This document shows, in pieces, positions 34,074 through 44,378 of a stretch of DNA of 64,000 bases (positions within the stretch are counted from its first letter, which is position 1; every line of letters starts with the position of its first letter). Source of the DNA: CAWBOV01 sp963790525. Its GTDB lineage: Bacteria; Actinomycetota; Actinomycetes; Mycobacteriales; Jatrophihabitantaceae. Location: the NCBI GenBank assembly GCA_963790525.1, contig CAWBOV010000005.1, positions 334,941 to 398,940 on the forward strand, given 5' to 3'. Made by a program: the position numbers and the translations under genes. The notes under the pieces were generated by a model. The model had not been told where the DNA came from and ran no database searches. It saw only the letters and a list, made by a program, of their open reading frames with translations.

Positions 34074-36563
34074 TCAGCAGGTCGGCGGGACGACGGGGAC
34101 GGAGACCTGGGTGGGCGGCGCGGGCTGGCTGGACCCGATGAGCGCCGCCGGATCGTCGGCCGGTCCCAGGTTGGCGAAGACCGTGGCCGAGGGCAGTTGC
34201 AGGCCGGTCATCGTGACCGGGTCGATGGAGGCGATGACCGTGCCGTCCGCGGCGACGCCGGCGATGCGGACCGAGTCGACGTAACGCACGCCCGGGACCC
34301 GGGTCGCGACCGCCTCGATGTCCTGGCTGCGGACGTCGATGCCCAGCGGCCAGCCCGTGCCGAGCGCCGACGGATCCGTGAGCAGGCCGTCGGGTGACGC
34401 TGACGGTCGGCAGTCCGCCGGTCAGCGGTGACAGGAAGGTCTGGACGGCGTCGTGCACCGCCTGCACCACCAGCGGACGGCACCTGGCCCGGCAGCACCT
34501 CGACGCCCACCGAGACCCAGATCGGCTGGTACTCCGGCCCGCGCGCGTGCACCTCGGTGGTGACCAGTCGGCGCGGATCGAGCCAGCTGCAGACGGCGTT
34601 GAGGAACTGCCGGTCCGGGGTGGGAGCGTTGAGGTGCAACGGGATCCGAGCGTGGGATCACCATCACGGTGACCATGCCGGGCCACGTCTGCCCGCTGGC
34701 GCGGCTGGTCGGGATTGAACAGCGGCAGCACCTCGACCCGGCCGAGATCGACGCCCGGGCGTGCGCCGGGTCAGGTCACGGAAGTCGTCCGCGGTGACCA
34801 GCCGGTCGCGGTGCCGCAGCCATCGGGTGATCGCCGCCTCGCCGTCGGCGACGGACTCGCCCGCGCTGGCGCCCCAGGTCGGCACCGGGTTGGTGACGCT
34901 GTACCCGCCGGGCAGCGCCACGCTGCTGTTCACCGCACCGATCGCGGCCTGCCCCTGGAGGCCGCCGCCGTAGGAGTAGCCGGCCCACACGACCGAGCCG
35001 AGCGGCACCCGCGCGCCCTGCAGCCCGCTGCCGGTGGTGATGCGCCCGCTGGCCCAGTCGGCGAGGAACGCCGGTTCGTCGGGCGCCGCCGCGTAGATGT
35101 CGTCGATCGGGTGCCAGGCGCGCGCGTGCCGTCCAGCGCCTGCACGGTCAGGCTGAACCCGCCCGGTGTGCCCTCGGCGAGGACGGGCGTGTTGGCCAGG
35201 GTGAACGTCTGGAACGGGGTCCCGGTGCCGACGCCCAGGCGCTCCTCGCGGACGGGGACGGCCTGCACGATCGGCACCGCGTTGACGCCCGCCCACGTCA
35301 GCTGGCCGGTGGGCTGGTCGCCCGCGGCGGCAATGGCCAGCACGGTGCTGGTCGCGACCTGCGTCCCGCCACCGCCCGAGCCGCCGCAACCGCAGCCGCA
35401 GTCACCGGCGGCGCTCGCGTCGTACGTCGCGGTCGTGGCGTCGTCGGCGGACGCAGGCGTCGACGGCGTCGACGGGGACGTCGGAGCGGACGTGGACGAC
35501 GAGGTCGCCGCGGCCGGCGCTGCTGCCGGTGCGTCGGGGAGCGGGGGGAGCCGGAGGCGGATCCACGTGACGATCCGTGCGGTGACGTCGGCGTCGTCGA
35601 CACGCGGCGGGTAGTCGCCGGTGCCCTCCTCCTCCGGGTCGAACGCCCACACCATGAGCTTGTCGTGGTCGGGGAGGGTCACCTGCACGATGCCGGGTGA
35701 CTGCAGGACGGGGTCGGCATAGCTGATCGGCAGGCGGGCGTAGTTGGCCGGGCCGATGCCGAAGCCCGGGCCGGCCAGACCGGTCGGGTCCGGTTCCGGC
35801 GCCGCGATCTCGAAGATCAGCCCCGGATCGGTGGTCGCGCTGCCGGTCGTCGCGGGCGGGAGCACCGCCCCGGTGATCCCGGTCGCCGGGTAGACGCCGA
35901 TCGACAGCGTCTGCCCCGCGATCGCCGACCGGACCGTGTCGAGGTCGACGTTCTTCGGCGCGAGCAGCGCGATCCACAGCGCCCGGTCGATCGTGCCGTT
36001 GACCGGATCGCCCAGATCCACGACGGGATCGGGCTTCCCGGTCGCGGGCGGGTCGAGGCTGACGGGCTGGTAGAACGTCAGCGCGTTCAGGTCGACGTCG
36101 AGGAAGGTCTGGTAGATGAGCTTGTAACGCTCCTTGCGTGGCGTCGTCGAGCGCCGTCTGCGGCTTCTTGTAGTAGACGGCGGCGCCCGACTGGGAGGAT
36201 CGAGATCGCCGACGTGGTCTCGAACGGGACCTGCCCTGCGCGGACCTCCGAACCACCGTGCAGTGGCTGGGGTGCGATCGGGCCCTTGTCGTTGGAGATC
36301 GCGACGAGCCCGACACCCGGCGACGGCGGCACCAGCGAGATGCCGAGCATCGTCAGGAACTTGAGGCGGTTGGCCTCCGGGATGCGGTTGCTGCGGTAGA
36401 GCAGGTTCTCGGTCAGGAACGCGAAGAGATCGACGATCGTGATGCCCGGGTCGCTGGCGTTGAGGTTCGTCCATTCCGGGGTGTGGACGGGGATGCGCGC
36501 CTTGGTCTCGGTGACCAGCTGATCGAAGGAGCGGTCGTCGAGAACGGGGACGGGAATCGTCAT
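34074..36563 (-). CDS. Baseplate J (gpJ/gp6)-like wedge protein (several frame breaks)
   Basis: About 830 residues when joined. The ATG at 36563 gives SFDQLVTETKARIPVHTPEW, NASDPGITIVDLFAFLTENL and RIPEANRLKFLTMLGI, the standard start of gpJ-like baseplate proteins. The middle (frame of 35130-36130) is a long beta-rich insertion with a CGCGCGGSGGGG run. The end has VVTADDFRDLTRRTPG, a range of LPLFNPD, and the terminal domain IEAVATRVPGVRYVDSVRI. It forms the inner wedge that locks sheath contraction in related particles. Frame breaks lie near 36195, 36140, 35125, 34765, 34680, 34485 and 34395. It follows gp25 by 6 nt. Confidence 0.8.
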
Positions 36564-36569
36564 GGTGTC

Positions 36570-36962
36570 CTACCGATCCGCACTGATCGTCATGCTCAGG
36601 CGCTCCTGGGCTCCGGTTGCGATGAGGGTGTAGGTGATGCTGACGTCGACGTCCCGGGGATCGGTGGCGTTGACGGACGCGGTCACGTTGTTCAGCGAGA
36701 CCCGCGGCTCCCAGCGGCTCACCGACTGGGTGACCTCGTCCTGGATCAGCCGCAGGGTGGCGATGCTGTTGGGTTCGAAGAGCATCCGGTCCAGGCCGCA
36801 CCCGAACGACGGTCGCTCGACCCGCTCGCCGGGTGAGGTGCGCAGGATCGTGCAGATGCACTCGCGCACGTTCAGCTCACCGACCGACCAGACGATCGAG
36901 CCGTCCTGCCCGACGCGCGGGGGGAACGAGATGCCCTGCCCGTACAGCTGTGGCTGGGTCAT
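36570..36962 (-). CDS. gp25/gpW-like baseplate wedge protein
   Basis: A 130-aa intact protein of the gp25-like lysozyme/gpW baseplate family (Afp9-like). Visible features: YGQGISFPPRVGQDG at the N-terminus, the conserved NVRECICTILRTSPGERVERPSFG core including the E-R-P-x-F-G block, LIQDEVTQSVSRWEPRV, and a beta-rich end. It bridges sheath and wedge in contractile tails. Its ATG at 36962 overlaps the stop of a 21-codon micro-ORF (ATGA). Confidence 0.9.
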   Translation of the reverse strand: MTQPQLYGQGISFPPRVGQDGSIVWSVGELNVRECICTILRTSPGERVERPSFGCGLDRMLFEPNSIATLRLIQDEVTQSVSRWEPRVSLNNVTASVNATDPRDVDVSITYTLIATGAQERLSMTISADR

Positions 36963-37024
36963 GACTGCACCTCCCTCACCGGTTCCATGGGGTCTGTCGG
37001 AGTGAAGCGATCCAGCGGTGTCAT
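36959..37024 (-). CDS. 21-aa micro-ORF, coupled on both sides
   Basis: ATG at 37024 overlaps the upstream stop at 37021 as ATGA, and its TGA at 36959 overlaps the gp25 ATG, again as ATGA. The product MTPLDRFTPTDPMEPVREVQS is Pro-rich and charged. Both ends fit the tight tiling of the operon, so translation through it is likely; whether the peptide matters or only relays ribosomes to gp25 is unknown. Confidence 0.4.
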   Translation of the reverse strand: MTPLDRFTPTDPMEPVREVQS

Positions 37025-38759
37025 GGCGACGGCGCTCCGGACGAGGGCTGCTTGACCGGGATCGGGAAGCAGATCTTGAGGAACGGCATCCACCAGAACA
37101 CGATGTTCAGCAGCAGCAGGAAGATGAACAGCACGATGAACGCGCACATGAAGATGATCTGTATCGAGAAGGAGCAGATCATTCCGAGCCCGATACCGTC
37201 GCCCTTGTTCAGGCCACTGCCCTTGAGGATGTCGGGAGTCACCCGGTTCATCAGCGAGTTCAGGGCCGGGGGCATCTCCAACGCGACGCCGCGCTGGAAC
37301 TTGCGCAGGTTCGCGATGTCGGGCAACTGGATCCGGATCTTGCGGGCCGGGGCGTCGCCGTCCGTGGCGCGCGCCAGCACGAACGGATGCGTGGGTGCGC
37401 TCAGGACCGGCTGGCAGGGATCGTGCGTCAGCACCGTGCGGATCACATAGGTCGGCTGGGGGGTGCCGGGCGGGAGGTAGACCGGGTCGTCCTTGATCAA
37501 CCCGCTCAGCTCGGGCGGGACGCGTGACCGGGGTCGGGACCGTCTCCTCGGACAATCCCGCGACAGCGAGGGCGTAGAGGCTGTCGGACGCGGTGATGGG
37601 GCTCAGCCAGGTACCGCTCGGCAGCGTCGCCGTCCAGAGCTCGTAGGTGTCCGGTGGTCCGGCGATGTCGGCTCCGGTGACCAGCGGGGCGTAGTTCTGC
37701 AGGTCGGCGATGGCCGTCGTCATCGGGACCGACGACGCGCCGACCCGCGGCACCATCAGGTTGCCGAGCTTGTTCTGCAACGTCTCCCGGCTGGAGCCCG
37801 ACGGCATCCCGGTGTTGTTGCAGATCGCCTGTGTACAGCTCCGGAAGGTACTTCTTGAGCCAGTCGGCCAGATCCAGGATCAGGAACAGCGAGGCATAGG
37901 TGGGCGCGTACGGCGCGGCGACGGCGGGCGGCGTCGGTGCCGGGCTCGGCGTCACGAGCAGCGCGTCCCACGGGTTGATGATGCGGGTGAGCAGCTCGTC
38001 GGCGATCGGGTTGCTCGGGACGATCGCGGTGGCGTTGTAGGCCTTGAGCTTGGCCACCGCGTCCGCGTCGGACATCGACGGCACCATGCGCTCGCGCCGC
38101 CCGACCGGAACGTAGCCGTAGTAGACGGTCCGGGTGGACGTCGTTCCCACCTGCATCCCGAGCACCGCGGCCGTGCTGCCGGCGGCGGCGAACGCACCGA
38201 CCGGGGCGGCGTGCATGGGCAGCTGCTCCTCGCCGTCGACGACCGCATCGGCCGTCGCGGGGACCCACGTGCCGGTCGGGGGCGCACCCGCGGCGAGGGT
38301 GCCGCTCGCGCTGGCGCCCCGGGCCGGCACCCAGGCGCTCTCGGTGCCGTCGGTGCCGATCTGGCGCATCACGAACGTCGTCCGCTCGTGCTTGGCGGCG
38401 CTCACCGAGTGGTCGGGGATGCCCGGCCGGCGGCACACGAGGGACGCGGCCACCATGTAGTAGCGCTGGCTCAGCGGCTGGAACAGCTTGAACGGCCCGC
38501 CCGCGACGTCGTCCACGGTCCGGTCCGGGGTGGTGTTGGCCAGGTCGGCCGGCGAGGAGCCGTCGGTCCCGGACAGGATCCCCAGGAACTCCGGCACGAA
38601 CTGGTCGCTGGTGAGCTCGGCGATCCACGGCTGGGTCAGCCCCGACGCCGCCGGGCCGACGACGTTCTCGTTCCACAGCGGTGCGGGCGTCAGCCACTGC
38701 AGCTGCTCCGGCGCGGCGGCGCGGGACCCCGGCACGGGGCGCGCCTGCAGGGCGGTCAC
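37021..38759 (-). CDS. eCIS protein with C-terminal membrane segment (two apparent frame breaks)
   Basis: About 578 residues after joining frames near 37515 and 37825. GTG at 38759 overlaps the spike gene stop (GTGA). The N-terminal 300 residues are soluble (LQWLTPAPLWNENVV, RYYMVAASLVCRRPGIPDHS, RTVYYGYVPVGRRERMVPS), the middle has LFLILDLADWLKKYLPELY, and the C-terminus carries a strongly hydrophobic segment of roughly 40 residues (37060-37180; FMCAFIVLFIFLLLLNIVFW core), enough for one long or two short membrane passes. I know no phage counterpart. Sited between spike and gp25, it may tether the baseplate to a membrane; that is inference. Confidence 0.68.
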
Positions 38760-39454
38760 CAGATGTTCCCGACGCCGGGGGTGTAGCTCGCGCTGACGAC
38801 CGCGTTGGAGATGAGGGTGTCGACCTGGACGACGCCGGAGAAGGTGCTCATGGCGCAGTCCACGGTGAGCATGCCGAAATCCATCGTCGCGCTGGGGGCG
38901 GAGACCTGCAGCGGCGCGGCCGAGGTGACGGTGATGCCCCCGGGCGCGAGTTCGATGCTGTTGCCGTTGCTGTCCTGGACGGTGATCTGGTTTCCGCCGT
39001 CGGTCAGCTCGACGCTCTGCCCGCCGGGAGTGGACAGCGTCAACGTGACCGACCCGGAGGTGTCGTCCAGCGTGATCCGGATGCCCTCGCGGGAGACGAT
39101 GGACTTGATGTCGTTGTTGCTGTCGATGGACTCCGGCGGGTCGTCCTGGCCGTTCCACAGCGCGCCGATGACGAACGGCCAGCGCGGATCGCCGCCCTGG
39201 AAGCAGACCAGCACCTCGTCGCCGGTCTCCGGGACGAACCACGTGCCACGGTTGCCGCCGGCCATCATCGTCGACAGCCGCGCCCAGGCCTCGTACGTCG
39301 CGCCGCCCGCATCCGGTGACCACGGCAGCCGCACCAGCACCCGCCCCTGGGAGTCGGGGTCCTGGTTGTCGGCCACCGTCGCGGGGTAGACGCCGTAGTA
39401 GTGCCCGGCCGTGACGACACGGGCCAGGTCCAGCGCCAGGTCGACCTCACTCAT
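38756..39454 (-). CDS. gpV/VgrG-like spike protein
   Basis: A 232-aa protein. The N-terminal OB-fold has YYGVYPATVADNQDPDSQGRV, RVLVRLPW and FVPETGDEVLVCFQGGDPRWPFV, then GALWNGQDDPP, the signature of gpV/gp5/VgrG spikes. From residue about 110 it is a run of short beta strands (SREGIRITLDD, GNQITVQDSNGNSIELAPGGITV) that form the triple beta-helix needle. In many eCIS this is fused to the gpD hub (Afp8); here they are separate, overlapping genes (ATGA with the hub gene stop). Confidence 0.9.
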   Translation of the reverse strand: MSEVDLALDLARVVTAGHYYGVYPATVADNQDPDSQGRVLVRLPWSPDAGGATYEAWARLSTMMAGGNRGTWFVPETGDEVLVCFQGGDPRWPFVIGALWNGQDDPPESIDSNNDIKSIVSREGIRITLDDTSGSVTLTLSTPGGQSVELTDGGNQITVQDSNGNSIELAPGGITVTSAAPLQVSAPSATMDFGMLTVDCAMSTFSGVVQVDTLISNAVVSASYTPGVGNIW

Positions 39455-40529
39455 GAGGACGCCCCGATCCCGGCGCGCTCGACGTCGAACTCCGTGCGGT
39501 AGCCGAGGGTCAGGTCGAACATGTGCCGGACGCGGGTGACGTAGTAGTCGCCGTTGAACAGGGGACCGAGCCCGGCGAGGGTGACCTTCGTGCCGGTGCG
39601 CAGGGTGGCGGTGCCCGCCGTCGTCCCCGTCCCGCAGACGAAGCGGCGCGCCCGCTCGAGGTAGGCCGCGCGGGCGAGCGCGCGCGCCTCGTCACTGGCC
39701 AGGGGGGTCGCTCGGACGATGTTCTCGGTACGCGAGCTGAACGCGGTCCCCAGGATGTCCGAGCCGGACGTGTCGCCACTGGCCAGTTCGGATCCGAGCA
39801 CACCCGAGTCGGCGGTCTCGTTGATGGCGTCCTTGGCCGAGACGTCCCACCCCGTGACGCCCAGGGTGCTCACCTGGTCGGCGAGATCCGCCCGCACCGA
39901 GAACGACAGCAGCTCACCGCCGTAGGTGAGGGTGGCCGTCCCCGCGTCCCGGTCCGACCTCCGCGCCACGTGCAGCGTCGATCCGTCCAGCCAGACCTCG
40001 CCGTCGTCGCGCCGGGCGAGCATCCGCAGGAACGCCAGGTCGCTCTGGTTCACCTGGGCGGTCACCTCGCGGGTCGGGCCGTCGAGGTCCACCGACGGCG
40101 TCAGGCTGTGCTCGCCGGCGAGCGTGCTCGGCGATGTCGGCCGTCGAGGAGTCGTCGAAGGTGCGGGTGCGGCGGGTCAGGCGCAGGTCCTGCAGCCCGT
40201 CCTCGGCGAAGACCAGCACCTCGGCGAGGTCGCCGTTGGGGAAGTCGGCCTGGATCGCGCTGATCTTGCCGGTGAAGACCTGCCGGCTGCTGCCCGGCGG
40301 GCCCAGCGTCACCGCGAGGTCCGTGCCGAAGTCCAGCGTGTCCCGGGCGAAGTAGAGGTAGCCCCTCGTCCGGCGCGTGGACGCCGAAGTTCGTCACCCG
40401 GGCCTCGCACCACGTCATCCCGATCATCGTCTCCTCGACCGTAAGCGCGACCAGGTTGCCGGCCACCTCGGTGTTGGTGGCACCGGCGATGGTCAGCACG
40501 GGCGTGGAGACGAAGGTCGCGGCGGTCAT
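39451..40529 (-). CDS. gpD-like hub protein (phage late control gene D; two frame breaks)
   Basis: About 358 residues. ATG at 40529 gives MTAATFVSTPVLTIAG...NLVALTVEETM, the gpD family start. After one indel near 40360 it continues TGKISAIQADFPNGDLAEVLVFAEDGLQDLRLTRRTR, and after one near 40130 SLTPSVDL..., NQSDLAFLRMLARRDDGEVWLDG, then the C-terminal barrel with GGELLSFSVRAD and GLGPLFNGDYYVTRVRHMFD. This is the hub that carries the spike. The start lies 5 nt after the 52-aa gene stop. Confidence 0.85.
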
Positions 40530-40534
40530 GGCAG

Positions 40535-40693
40535 TCAGTCCGCCGTCCTGCGCCGGTCCCGGGCCTCGGTATCGCGCTGGTACCGGCGCAGCTGCTCGTA
40601 GACCGGCTCCGCGTGACCGCTCGCGCCCTGGGCGGCATGCGCGACCGCGGCCGGGGCGTCGAGGACCTCGACCTCGTTGATGACGACGGGCAC
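40535..40693 (-). CDS. Small conserved tail protein (52 aa, Afp6-like position)
   Basis: A 52-aa protein starting at GTG 40693: MPVVINEVEVLDAPAA, then a helical, charged C-terminus with EQLRRYQRDTEARDRRR. A short protein starting PVxINEVEV is common between the LysM adaptor and the hub in contractile-tail clusters, as here, where Afp6 sits in the Serratia particle. The 5-nt gap to the hub gene and 20-nt gap to the LysM gene support it as a gene. Function in the particle is not established. Confidence 0.68.
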   Translation of the reverse strand: MPVVINEVEVLDAPAAVAHAAQGASGHAEPVYEQLRRYQRDTEARDRRRTAD

Positions 40694-40713
40694 CGTGACC
40701 TCCTCTGCTCAGC

Positions 40714-41493
40714 TCAGCCGGCACTCGCGCTGAACTGCGCGCCGGCCGACGTGGACAGGACGGTGCCGGGCGGCAGCAGTCGCGGGTTGTCGATGTTGTT
40801 CGCCGAGGCGATCGCCTTCCAGGAGACGGAGGCATCGGCCCGGGCGGCGATCCCCTGCACCGAGTCACCGTCCATGCTCAGCGTCAACGGTGTCGTCCCG
40901 ACGCTCGCGCCGAACGACGCGCTCGCTCCCACCGACGCGCTCGCCCCGAAGGACGCGGACGCGCCGATGCCGGCGTTCGCGCCGAAGCCCTGCCCCGATC
41001 CCTGGCCGCCGCCTGGATCGGACGGCGTGTTCGGCGGCCCCACCTGGGCGATCGTCAGATGGATCGACGCGCGCAGCGGCACGCCGGAGTCGGAGAAGAA
41101 GTCGATCGTCTGGGTCATCTGCTCGACGCAGCCGTAGAAGACGAACGAGCCCCACAGGAACTGGATCACCCGCCGCTTGGGGTTGGGCTTGGTGATGTCG
41201 TTGGGCAGCGTGAGCAGCACCAGGGCATCGGTCTTGGTCTGGACCGACACGTCGGTCTCGGTGCTCGTGTCGAAGAGCAGCGTGACGCTCAGGCTCGCCG
41301 ACTGACCCGTCTGCTGCGAGGGCGACTTGTTCCAGGTGCCGGCGGAGGTCTTCTTGGCATCCGGCGCGGTCCCGGTCGTCGAGTACGTCAGCTCGAGCGT
41401 CTGCGGGTCGAAGTCCACGACGAGGGACACGGCGCCCGGATCGCTGGACGGGCCGGTTCCCATCGTCCATTCGGTGATCGTCGCCGTGCCCAT
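40714..41493 (-). CDS. LysM-containing tube adaptor (Afp7-like)
   Basis: A 259-aa protein. The N-terminal part (SLVVDFDPQTLELTYST, LSVTLLFDTSTE, RRVIQFLWGSFVFYGCVEQM) is the tube-initiator fold of Afp7/gp53-like proteins. The C-terminal about 60 residues form a LysM domain (SMDGDSVQGIAARAD, WKAIASANNIDNPRLLPPGTVL). Between them lies a Gly/Ala/Ser repeat (GASASFGASASVG). It caps the inner tube at the baseplate. ATG at 41493 shares its A with the stop of the tube gene (TGATG). Confidence 0.88.
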   Translation of the reverse strand: MGTATITEWTMGTGPSSDPGAVSLVVDFDPQTLELTYSTTGTAPDAKKTSAGTWNKSPSQQTGQSASLSVTLLFDTSTETDVSVQTKTDALVLLTLPNDITKPNPKRRVIQFLWGSFVFYGCVEQMTQTIDFFSDSGVPLRASIHLTIAQVGPPNTPSDPGGGQGSGQGFGANAGIGASASFGASASVGASASFGASVGTTPLTLSMDGDSVQGIAARADASVSWKAIASANNIDNPRLLPPGTVLSTSAGAQFSASAG

Positions 41494-42107
41494 CAGAACC
41501 CTCCCCCGGCCGAGAATCCGGCGCTGGCACTGGCACTCGCGCTCGCCCCGACTCCCCCGACGCTCGCGGACGCGCTGGCCGAGAAACCGGCGCCGACGGT
41601 CACGCCGGCACCGAACCCGGCGCTCAGGCCGAACCCGCCGCCCCCGGGCGGCCCGACGCTGAGCTTCGCGCACACGAGGCCGAGCTCCTCGACGGCGATC
41701 GCGCCCTCCTTGGCGTTGAGCGACGGCGCCCGCATCTTCACCGGGAGGCAGCCCTCGAGGGTGAACTGGACGACGGGCGTCGCGTCGCTGGCCCACATGG
41801 TGATCTGGCCGTGCGCGGTGAGGACCGATCCGGGACGGACGCCCTGCGAGAACCACTGCCACAACTGCAGGTTGTTGGTCATGCCCCGCCGGAGCGTGAT
41901 CTGGCTGTACTTGATCGGCCCGATCAACCGCTGCTGGCGGTCGGTGACGTTGGCCGACTCGACGAGCTTCGGCTCCATCGTCATCTCGAGCCCGTCGCAC
42001 TCGGCGAACGCGGCGTCGCACAGGGGGCTGTCCAGGCCGGCGGTGGGCGTGTCGAGGTCGAGTACCACCTCGAAGCGGAAGGTCGAGAACGGCGCGGTCA
42101 TGGTCAT
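41493..42107 (-). CDS. Tail tube protein 2 (gp19-like) with Gly/Ala/Ser tail
   Basis: A 204-aa tube subunit of the T4 gp19/Afp1-5 family: RFEVVLDLDTPT, FAECDGLEMTMEPKLV, SQITLRRGMTNNLQLWQWF, and SLNAKEGAIAVEELGLVCAKL, where the IAVEELxLxxE-type end is diagnostic. Family members end near this point; here about 50 extra residues of Gly/Ala/Ser repeat follow (SASASVGGVGASASA). The outermost start, ATG at 42107, overlaps the sheath 2 stop (ATGA). Confidence 0.9.
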   Translation of the reverse strand: MTMTAPFSTFRFEVVLDLDTPTAGLDSPLCDAAFAECDGLEMTMEPKLVESANVTDRQQRLIGPIKYSQITLRRGMTNNLQLWQWFSQGVRPGSVLTAHGQITMWASDATPVVQFTLEGCLPVKMRAPSLNAKEGAIAVEELGLVCAKLSVGPPGGGGFGLSAGFGAGVTVGAGFSASASASVGGVGASASASASAGFSAGGGF

Positions 42108-44374
42108 CCCACCACCACGTCGAGCAGGCCCTCGCCGGCGCGGACCAGCGTGACGGTGATGAACTCGATCGGGCTCGTCGGCGCGATCTGGAGCACCACG
42201 ATGAGGCGCCCGTTGTCGATGTCGTCGCTGGTGTTGATGCCGCCGTCGGTGACGACCTGGTAGGCCGCCAGCCCGCCCAGGCGCGTCAGGGTGGCGAGGA
42301 TGCGCTCGAACCGCAGCCGGACCAGCTGCCGGAACCGGTCGGTGTTGGTGTCGAAGACGTACCGGTTGCCCTCCCGCAGGGCGATCTTGCGCAGCAGGAT
42401 GATCAGCCGCCGCACGGAGACCTGCAGGAGCGTCGGGTCCGGTGACAGCGTGTGCGCGCTCAGCGCCGAGATGGCCCCCGGCTGGCGCTGCAGCAGGTTG
42501 GCGTGCTGGTTGAACAGCGTGACCGTGTCGGTGGCCGACAGCGTGCGGGCGAGTCCGACGGGGCCGCGCAGCGGGACGTTCGCCGGCGCGACCCACACCC
42601 CGCGGGCGAGTTCGCGGGCGGCGATCATGCCGCACACCGCGCCGTCTGCGGGCTCCTCGCGCAGCGGTGCCAGGGCCGGCGAGGTCTGTTCGACGATCCG
42701 CAGCCACGGGTGCCAGAACCCGGCGAAGCTCAGCGGGGACATCACGATCCGCCCGCCCTGCGTGTCGCGGGAGTTGTCGTCCAGCTGCTGCAGCCAGGCC
42801 AGGGTCGCTGCGGTGTCGAAGTGCTTCGGCACACCGAGCACGGCGACGATGTCGTTGCGGGCCGCGCACAGCTGGACGACCGCCGTCTGCACCTGGACCA
42901 GCGCGGACGCGTCGTACCCGGCCGGATCGTCGAGCAGGGGGTACAGCGGCTGCGGCGGATCGGGTTCCGGGTCGGCCGGTGGCACGACGGTGACCGCGGG
43001 CACGAGGCAGTCACGGAAGTCGGTCCAGTCCGGCGGGGGCGGAGGTGGGGGCGGAGGAGCCACCGGCCTGCGCGGGGGCGGCGGCGCGGGCGACCACCCC
43101 ACGTGCACGGCGTCCGGCACGCTGAGCAGCGCGACCTCGTCCACGCCGATCAGGGCATGGATTCCCTTGAGGGCGAGCGGGGTGGGCGACAGGTCGGTGA
43201 GCGCCTCGGCATCGGGGAGCAGCGAGTAGACGGTGGTCCCGATCAGATGCGGGTCGAGGAACATCGCGACGGCGTCGAACCTGCTCAGCCCGTCGTCGCC
43301 GGTGCGCGTGTCGGACTCGCCCGACGGCCCGAGCGTGGCGTCGACGAACTCAGCCGGCGATCCGAGCTGGTCCATCCCCACCGGCAGGAACAACCCCCCG
43401 TAGCCGGCGGCGGCCACGGACTCGGCGTCCGCCCGCAGCACCATCGACCGGGACTGGTCGGGCGTGTCGTCGTCCACCGGCTGGACCACGTCGAGCCACG
43501 AGCGGGCGGAACCACCGGGGTTGAAGCTCAGGAGCCGTCCAGGTCTCGAGGATCTCGGCGGCTCCGGCGACCACTTCGCGTACTACAAGGTTCATTTGTA
43601 AGCGCCACGCGGCCTGCACCGGCAGCGTCCACGGCAGCGCCTGCAGCGCGTCCGGGCCGAGCAACAGCTCGCGGTCCGGGTCGGGCGGCGAGACCAGATC
43701 GGTCAGGAAGGCGACCTCCGCGCCGACGGTGACGACCGAACGCACCCGGTCGACGGCAGCCACCGTGACGTAGAGCCCCGGCAGCAGGGGTCCGAGGTCC
43801 AGGCGCAGCAGGTCACCCGGCTGGATCAGCAGGATCGACCCTGGCGCCAGCGACAGCCGGCCGGGAACGGCCGGAGTACTCACGTCGCCCGGCATCGCCC
43901 GCAGGTAGGGCGCGGTCACCCCGAGCGGCTGGCTGAGCAGCTGCGTCCCGATGCCGTAGCCGGCCGACCACGCTCCGGGCCACGCGGCGTCCAGGTACAC
44001 GTCACCGACGACGCCGTCGGCCTGCCACACGCGCAGGCCCGGCACCAGCCACCGCGCTGCCCGCGCGTCCGCACCGGCCACGCGCACGACGTAGCAGCGC
44101 CGCCCCCCGTTGTCGAAGAACGCCTGCGACCGCCGACGGCAGGTTGGCGTAGACCGGGATCCCGGCGTCGGTCGCCAGGACGACGTCACCGCCGAAGACA
44201 GCGCGGTACTGGTTGATGTCCTCGACGACCACCGGGAGGTCCAGCGGTCCACGCTCGGCGAACCCCACGAACGCCGCGACGTCGAGGCGGATGGGCCGCC
44301 TCGGACGCGGGCAGCGCGGGGTTGCAGTCGACTCCGGGGAGCCGGCCGTGGAACGTGAGCGTGGACGCGGTCAC
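42104..44374 (-). CDS. Tail sheath protein 2 with proline-rich insertion (three frame breaks)
   Basis: About 756 residues after joining near 44310, 44125 and 43525. GTG at 44374. N-terminal sheath domain: VGFAERGPLDLPVVVEDINQYRAVFGG, then FFDNGGRRCYVVRV. The C-terminal sheath domain is intact: DTVTLFNQHANLL, VSVRRLIILLRKIALREGNRYVF and DDIDNGRLIVVLQIAPTSPIEFITV. An insertion at about 43010-43095 encodes PAPPPPRRPVAPPPPPPPPPDW, unusual for a packed sheath and likely surface-exposed. It differs strongly from sheath 1. eCIS commonly carry more than one sheath. Confidence 0.83.
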
Positions 44375-44378
44375 CCGG

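Noticed and set aside
40309..40868. Alternative frames over the 52-aa gene and the hub start
   Set aside because: Arg/Pro-rich shadows; the 52-aa frame has the PVVINEVEV start and fits the operon tiling.
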